Shown here piece after piece: positions 57,275 to 64,000 of a stretch of 64,000 bases of DNA (its first letter is position 1; every line of letters begins with the position of its first letter). The translations under genes and the position numbers were made by a program. Under the pieces are notes generated by a model. That model saw only the letters and a list, made by a program, of their open reading frames with translations. It searched no databases and was not told the DNA's origin. Source of the stretch: Gymnogyps californianus (Eukaryota > Chordata > Aves > Accipitriformes > Cathartidae); contig NC_059500.1 of the NCBI RefSeq assembly GCF_018139145.2, positions 37,243,437 to 37,307,436 of the forward strand, in the 5' to 3' direction.

Positions 57275-58899
57275 CAATAGTCAAATGTTTAAATCATGAC
57301 TTCTGCTGAGTAGTCTCTGAAATAACCAAACTGACATTTTACTTGGATATTTTTCAGTGCATCTGTAAGCCAAAACTTACAGATTTTAATGTTTGCTTGA
57401 ATATTTTCTACTTTTTTTTAATGATTCTTTGCAATGCTGCTTCATATGAAACAACTTGCAAGCTAAGGAGAAAAAAAAATATAAAAAAGTGCTTATACTT
57501 TTTATATAGAAGAATTTGTTGAATTTATTTACTGAGTTTCAAGGCTTTTATGCGCAGAAAGAACAAGTTCAGGGGGATGTTAAATAGAAACTTCTGGTAT
57601 GACAAGAGGCTATTTTATATTTAGTTCAATATTTCAAATATAATGGCTTTTCTGAAGACAGAACCCCCCCCCCCAACCTTCCAATAGTAGGCCTGCAGAA
57701 ATAAAAGGAATAGGCGCATCCTATAAAGCTCCTCCTGATGTCACAGAGGTAGTATAGATTGCCTCCCTCCCAGAAGGTTTTTGTTCCTGGAATGAAATTT
57801 TCTCTATATTTCTATGTTACATGTGCAGCTGTTGATTTAGCCTTATCAGCCTAAGAGAAAATTCTTCCCTCCTATCTGTACTGGAGATTTTCACTGCATA
57901 TTCTCTTCTTATTTTGCTTTGAACTCCCATTGTCACCAATGGGAGTTTCTTGCATAACAGAACAAATAAAGCATGTCCAACTAGAAAGCAATATGAGATG
58001 AGAGATCTCCTGTATGTTGTATGTTGCCCTGAATTTATTTGTCATTCTGAAATCCCTGAAACGCATGTCTGAGCAATGCCTTATGCAAAGCAGGTTTGAT
58101 GATAACTTGTTGAACCTCAGTGACATTACAGAACGCACAAACTTTATCTTTTTAAAAAGAAAGCAGGAAGTATTGTATATTGACTTATCTCATGTGACTC
58201 AGGCAGCGTTAACAGTCTAATAAAAATACAATGTGAACCAAGGCAGTTCTTCAGTGTATAAGGGTCAACTTTTTCATATTTTAAAATATAAAAACCTTTT
58301 TAGCTGAATTTTTGAAAAAAATGTTGGGAAAAAACCTTAGTAGAAGTAAGTATTATTTTTTTTTAAAAAAAGAAGTTTCAAAACTGCTTTTTTTTTTTTA
58401 AAGGAAGATTTCCTCTGCTCCAACAGATTGATTATTCTACTTGAACAGAATGATAATTACTGTCAATTCTGTAAACTACTCAGACTTTCCTTTGAAGTCA
58501 GAGTGTGAGTGAACCAAAAGTGTTTTAGGGAGAGTTTCTGAAGGAAGGAAACTGCTTCAAAGAACATCAAAACTAAATGAACAGATGATGAAAGTTAATA
58601 AAGAAAAGAAAACAAGTAGAATGAAGAAGTGTAAATAGATAATAGGAGAATGCAAGAATCTCAAAATGTTTGGTTATGGAAGAAATCCTAATTTGATTTA
58701 AGAAATGTATGTGTTGGGAAGAAAGTGGTACTGAAGTTAAATTAAATTTTCAGTTGTGAAACCCTTGTAATGAAATTACTATTGACCTCTGTATTGAAAT
58801 TGCCTAATATTTTGATCAGAATTGTTTGGAACAAAGAGGATATATGTCACATAAAAACTAGCTCACTGACTGATCTCAAAAAAGAGCTGTTTCTAGTAA
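57275..58899. other. Unique AT-rich sequence, nothing coding supported
   Basis: Contains a C11 run (57,664-57,674), a perfect 11-bp hairpin (57,922-57,947) and several A/T homopolymer runs (58,350-58,400). No exon or repeat family recognised. Confidence 0.6.
57922..57947 (+). repeat. Perfect 11-bp stem hairpin
   Basis: AACTCCCATTG, loop TCAC, then CAATGGGAGTT. It is not part of any transposon or RNA gene I recognise, and no T-run follows. Confidence 0.85.
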
Positions 58900-59290
58900 A
58901 GCTAATGACAAGTGATCTTTCTACTGGAGTTCCTTAAATATTCATTTTTGATGCAATGATATTTAGTAAACAGAGATGTAATTCTGGCTTTTAAACTTAC
59001 AGATGACACAAAGGTGCTATAGTAACAAATAATGAAGAAGACTGGGTGCTATCTTTTGGTAAGTTGTTGCAGTGTAATAGTGTGCCTCTTAATGTTGTTA
59101 AATACAAGACTCATCCAGGAACAGTGAAAGAAGGATGCCCAGAAGGTAAACTATATTGGTGAACATTGTGTCCGGTCCTTGCTTTTTGTGTTCTTGAAGT
59201 GAATTCAAAAATGTCTTCAGATGTGAAATAAGCCTTAAGACACAAAGTGTAATGAGCTCCGCAAATCTAGCTTCTTGTGTCAAAAGCTGC
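58900..59290 (+). mobile_element. Ancient CR1 fragment, reverse transcriptase region
   Basis: In order: a CTGGAGTTCC string, then AAACTTACAGATGACACAAA (the A-D-D-T codons of CR1 reverse transcriptase), then TAAATACAAG and CATCCAGGAAC (the A-K-C-x-x-x-H-L-G region). The order and spacing fit CR1 but the sequence is heavily diverged, much older than the copies at 9-2,385 and 9,026-9,956. The 3' limit is uncertain. Confidence 0.55.
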
Positions 59291-60365
59291 AATGTGACCA
59301 GTGCAGTGGTTATTCTTTCTGGGCCAGTGAGGGAAGATGTGACAACCTAGGGTCAACTTCACTAGTAATGTTGTAGCACGAGAACCTGGGTCGAAGGTCC
59401 TAGACATAAGGCAGAGAAATCCAGTTGTAAAATACAAATCAATGAGTACTTTGGAAATTCAGTACTGAATTAGTTCATCAAAGAAAGCCATGGATTTAAC
59501 ATTACTTAGGGCCTTTGAGGCCCTAATTTGTTAAAAACCATATTTTGCCAAACTTAAATTAGAGTTCTTTGAATCACATAACTGACTTCATTTCCTCCAT
59601 TCTTCCACCCTCTATCTCTGATGTCTGTTTCTGCTTGAGTAGAAGGAATGGTAGAATCAACTGCAGATCCTTTATGCGGAAAGGCCACCTACTGGGAGAT
59701 ATGCGCATGCAGGTTTTCTTTAAGAACCTTTTCATAACCTATCCCTGAAATCATTATTTCCTAACGTCTTCATGTGGAAGAATTTTTTGCTCTTGTTTTT
59801 GTCTTCCAACCAGTAGTCCACTTATCAACTGTGATTTACTAAATGTTTGAGATATCATAAGGAAGCACATTTATTTTGAGATATATATTTAGCCACTACT
59901 ATAATTTATGTACTGTAGTGTGTAGAATAGAAATGAGTAGTTAAATAACCTTCAAACAGCAGTCCACACAATGATAACATGAATAGGAGTCAAGATTGTG
60001 CTGAAGCTTTTAACAGAATGATTGCTTTTATTCATAATCAACAGCAATATCAAAGGTAGATGATCATCATAAAAACATTGGGTTTCAGGGGTTTCTGCTT
60101 TGTTCTGGATTTTTGTGTAGGTTTTCTTTCCTTATTCTTTGTGTGGCGTTCTTATGAGCTATTGAATGAATTTGCTTTTGTTCGCATGTGATTCTGGATC
60201 AGCTGAAAGTTATTTTCAGCCTGTTGCTGACTTATATTGACAATGCTTTTTACTTCTGGTTCACTAGTATGATTGTATAGGCTCATGACAGAGAACACTT
60301 GCAAGACCACTTTAGTGGGGTATCCCAGGATAAAACCAAGTGTTGGAAATTTCCTCCTCTTGCAG
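59291..60365. other. Unique sequence upstream of the candidate exon
   Basis: AT-rich, no repeat recognised. The last 15-20 bases (TTTCCTCCTCTTGCAG) form a good splice acceptor for the candidate exon that follows. Confidence 0.5.
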
Positions 60366-60513
60366 CTCTCCAGCGACATCAGAGAAACCATCCCTCAGAG
60401 CTCCTGCCTTTTCATCAGTAATAACCAGTGCTCCACTTGAATCTTCAACAGAAAACGGATACTTTCTACAACAGAATGAATCCATTAGGAAAGGTGTAAA
60501 GAAAAAGTGTAAG
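60366..60513 (+). CDS. Candidate internal coding exon, gene unknown
   Basis: A 148-bp segment between a strong acceptor (TTTCCTCCTCTTGCAG) and a plausible donor (AAG|GTATTTC). The next best donor is at 60,493|60,494, giving 128 bp. One frame is open throughout, starting one base after the acceptor. It encodes a Ser/Thr/Pro-rich, polar peptide (S-P-A-T-S-E-K-P at the start, S-T-E-N-G-Y-F-L-Q-Q-N in the middle) ending in a basic run K-K-K-C-K. The other two plus frames are less protein-like, and the one starting at the acceptor meets a stop. The segment is less AT-rich than its flanks. I do not recognise the protein. It looks like a disordered, basic-ended region of a larger protein. It could still be chance. 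Confidence 0.4.
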
Positions 60514-60773
60514 GTATTTCCTTACTGAACAAGTACAACATTTTTATAGATTGTTTTGCTGTACCTCTTTTGTTATAAAAGAATGGGAATTCAAACAGAT
60601 TTGGAGATGTTAACATGACATATCTGATTTAATTTTGTTCCTGTTAATTTATTACTATTTATTCTTTTAAAAGAAAAAAGTCCTTTTTCACTTGTACAAG
60701 AGAATGGATCTGCAGCTTTAGGTTCTGTACAGCATTAGGACAATCCTATTCTTTCACCAGCAAGCAACTTACA
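60514..60773. other. Unique AT-rich sequence after the candidate exon
   Basis: No feature recognised before the CR1 3' end. Confidence 0.5.
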
Positions 60774-61010
60774 GAGTCATAGAATCATTCATGTTGGGAG
60801 GGACCTCTGGAAGTTTTCTAGTCCAACGTGCTTCAAGCAGAGCCAGCACTGAATCTAGACAAGATTGCTCAGGGCTTTACCCAGCCAGGTCTTGAAAACC
60901 TCCAAAGACAGAAATTTCATTTTCTCTCTGGACTTTTTCTGATACTTAATTGCACTCGTTATGAAAGACTTTTTTTCCTTACATGCAGCCATACTCTTCC
61001 CTCCTCCATT
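60774..61010 (-). mobile_element. CR1 3' end, older subfamily
   Basis: The plus strand reads AGAGTCATAGAATCATTCA, then GGGAGGGACCTCTGGA, TCTAGTCCAAC and GCTCAGGGC, which is the reverse complement of the CR1 3' UTR and tail. Similarity fades beyond about 61,000 after the TCTCTCTGGACTT stretch. It is more diverged than the first CR1 and severely 5'-truncated. The 61-codon frame at 60,828-61,013 is antisense CR1. Confidence 0.85.
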
Positions 61011-64000
61011 TAATGACTGTAGTTGTAAAACAAGGTTAACTGGTTACAAGAGGATCCTTATGGATGTGAGTGCCTTTGGTTGCCATAGGACTGCTGTGTT
61101 TCGGTTGAGTCTAATACATCTGCCTAAAGCTGGGCACAATGAACAAGCTGGGGTGTTCTGTGCCTAAATGCACGCCGCAGCGAGGCAGGATTGAGAGATC
61201 CTGTAGATGGCTCCAAGCCTGCGTTATCTTTATTCTTAAGATGTGAGGCACAAATACCTTGAAAATGTCAACGGATACCAAACAAAGCATGCTTCATTTG
61301 TATATCTGGGAAATTTTTGAATTCGAGGCTTTGTCTACAAACTATTTCACTGTTCTAATGACAGTGGGAAATCAGGTATAGGAAAATTAACCAGCTGACA
61401 CTCACACATCTAGTGGCTTTGACAGCTCTATTTGGTTTAGAGTATACCAGGAGCCATTATATTACCATCATTCTGTGAAGGAACTGCTCATTTTAATGCC
61501 TTAAATTTGCAACTGCCTAAACAGCAGGAGGGACCTGTGCCTGGGTTTGTACATAGTACATAAGATAATTACTTACTTGTAAGTAATTGCTTGTAACCAA
61601 CTCAGTATTTTTTATGGTATAACTGTGTACAGATCTGGCTTAGGATAGAGCAATCACGTCTCTCTGTGTCATCATTCCTGCATGAAAGCAGTGCCTGCTT
61701 CAGATTAGGAAGCAGTGAGAAGGGAGGAATGGAAAGGGTGAAGGGTGCTGAGGTGGAAGCAGGGATGAGGATGACAGCGATACGCTTCTGTGGCTCTTCA
61801 GGTAATTAGTGGATGAATTCTGGGTGTTTCACAAATGACTTTTCATGGTAAAGTTACTGAAGAAGATGGGCAGAATGGCAGCTTTTCCAGTTGGAGAAGC
61901 CTCCTTAAGGAGGGACTGGAGAGAAAAGAGACTTAGTGGGCAGGCTGCATTAGTTACACACTATATAAATATAAAAGAAAAATGCATCAAGAAAAAAGAA
62001 AGTATGCTGTAACTTGCACTGACAGAAGTGGAGGTGTCTGAGCCACCTTACCTCTGCATGTTTGAGCAGGTAAGGCTTGGTTTGAAGCAAAATAATTTGG
62101 TGCAGGGTCTTCCTTACCTTCAGAAGGGTTTGGCTCAAGCTTTTTGATGCCTCACTGAAGAACTGAAAAATAGCTTTGATTTGAAAGTGCTGATGCGTCA
62201 GTAAATAAATTATTAAAACCACTTTAAACAATGCAACTATTTGGACAAAAGCTCCGACTGTTAATAAACTCTATCTGTCTTAGTTTTTTTCCTTAATTTT
62301 GCAAATATTTTACTCACCAGCTGCAGTGACACTGATAATAGTTTCTCCCAATTTTGCTTGATGCTTATCCTTGTATTTATTAATATGAATATTAGCAGAT
62401 TCTAAATAAAGAGGAACTTTAATTTATGGGTGAAACTATGAATACTTTATTGTTCTCTTTTTGTGTAATTTCAGTGTTTGGCATTAGAATCTGACTCCAC
62501 ACTAGTAGAAAGTCAGACAGTGTGTCCTATTTAAATTATTTTAGAATTGGGGCAAAAGAAAGCAAAATGTTTTCAAAATATTTTCTTGCTTTTTTTTTCT
62601 TTCTCTTTTTTTTTAATCATGTAACACCAGTAAAATCACTTGTGTAGTTACACTAAGTGATACTACAGTAAAAAAGGTAAATAGACGAAAGATAGACATC
62701 ATTATATTTTGTAAGTTTGTTGATAGATAAGGGTTTCATACAGTGAGCCAGCCAACTTACTCTTCTGGGGAGTTGATAGCTGTGAAAACTGGTAAAATAT
62801 TCAAGATAATGTAGTACTTTGCTGTATGAACTATATTGTCTTGAGACTGAAGTATTTATTCACTTCTGTTGTGATTTTCCTTGCAGTAACATCGTTGTTA
62901 CTGGTGTGCATGTCCTATTTCCATGTTCCTAAGGGCAATTCTGCTCTCAAAATAGGTCCACCCCTAAGAGTTTTGACCCAATATTGAACAATGTCATGCA
63001 ATCACCTCAACATGAGGCTTGCAGTTAATGCTTTAATTACTTTGGAAAGCAATAATATTCTGTAAACAAAACAAGTTAGTTTAGAAGATGGGAAGGTGAA
63101 ATTCTTTTACTGATTTATGGGCCTAAAACTACTTTAAGGTTTGACCCACATAGAACACAGCATGGCACATAAAAAACTCTGTTTCTTTCTAATTACACTA
63201 GTGGGTTTTTTTTACAATTTGGTGGTATTATATAAATAGGGAATCCTTACAGAAATTAAGGAAACTCAGAGTGCTTTTGAATATTAGCCTGTAATATAAT
63301 CTTAATGTAGAATGAGGATGTACAATACTAAAAATGTCAAAATAAAAGGGGTTAACTGAAGGAACATAACACTTTCTTGGTAAATAACTGTCAAATTGGG
63401 AACTCTCACTGTTTGCTGCATAAGCATATATATGTAACATAAACATCTCTTAGTGGTAGGTCAGAACACCTCATCAGATTGAAGGAGCCACTTGAAGGAT
63501 GGTCAATGATTGCAAGAAGTTTAAAATGCCATTTCAATTACTATGAGAATAATCTGGTAGCCAAAGCCCTTGATATTTGTGTCCACACAGGCTACTGTCT
63601 CCCACTTTGGTCCTTCTGATTTTTTACCTTTACACTTAAGGGTGTAAGAATCTTTGTCTGCTACTTGAGATAGTCACAAAATAGGGTTACTTTTCTTTAA
63701 AGCATTATAGTTAGTAGGAAAAAAAGTGAAACTTCAGGAGAAGTGATTCTCACCTGGAAAATATTGAGCCTGACAAATTATGAGAACTACAAGTACTGGC
63801 CAAAGTATGTGGATCTGTCTTTTAAAAAGGATTTCTGATTTGTTTATTCATTATCACTTCTATATATTAGTTTCATAACACTTGCTATTTATAGTAGTAG
63901 CAATACATGATAGGTCTCTGGGAAGCTGAGAACCGCTGGGAAATGCTACTGGGAACTGACTGTTCATGTAGTCTGAAAATAGGCTAAGATGAATTTCTAT
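61011..64000. other. Unique AT-rich sequence, no gene supported
   Basis: Nothing recognised apart from a 22-bp palindrome (61,567-61,588) and homopolymer runs near 62,590-62,616. Frames up to 93 codons (61,950-62,231) lack any recognisable feature. Confidence 0.6.

Overview
This is nuclear DNA from a bird. CR1 retrotransposons with the avian 3' end (short ATTCTATG-type repeats at window starts 10 and about 9,930) and several LTRs of avian endogenous-retrovirus type are dispersed in AT-rich sequence that appears to be intron or intergenic. No complete host gene, RNA gene, operon or CRISPR array is visible. Species is not determined; a neoavian bird is a guess. All family assignments come from pattern recognition, with no database search.

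Layout. 9-2,385: a CR1 on the minus strand, split by a solo LTR (731-1,324) with 5-bp target-site duplications (TSDs). 2,386-6,996: unique sequence with one GC-richer block. 6,997-7,581: a second LTR of the same family on the plus strand, almost identical to the first. 9,026-9,956: a 5'-truncated CR1 (+) with an open reverse-transcriptase C-terminal frame. 9,957-36,952: mostly unique, holding a microsatellite, a GC-rich island (18,540-18,960), two ancient CR1 scraps and one weak exon candidate. 36,960-38,107: a long solo LTR with an internal tandem repeat. 38,114-47,161: unique. 47,167-47,951: another solo LTR with 5-bp TSDs. 51,211-57,269: a defective provirus on the minus strand with both LTRs, a lysine-tRNA-type primer site, gag and a partial pol. 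It lacks protease and the polymerase active site, shows no env, and its integrase is interrupted by a solo LTR (52,736-53,411). 57,275-64,000: unique sequence with an ancient CR1, a CR1 3' end and the best candidate host exon (60,366-60,513).

History. The sequence supports an order of events: CR1, then the LTR at 731; and the provirus, then the LTR at 52,736. No gene set here works together as a pathway. The host content is at most one or two short exons of an unidentified gene; the rest is transposon record. I found no previously undescribed functional system. The most informative items are the nested insertions, the near-identical inverted LTR pair, the in-phase gag-RT deletion and the candidate exon.
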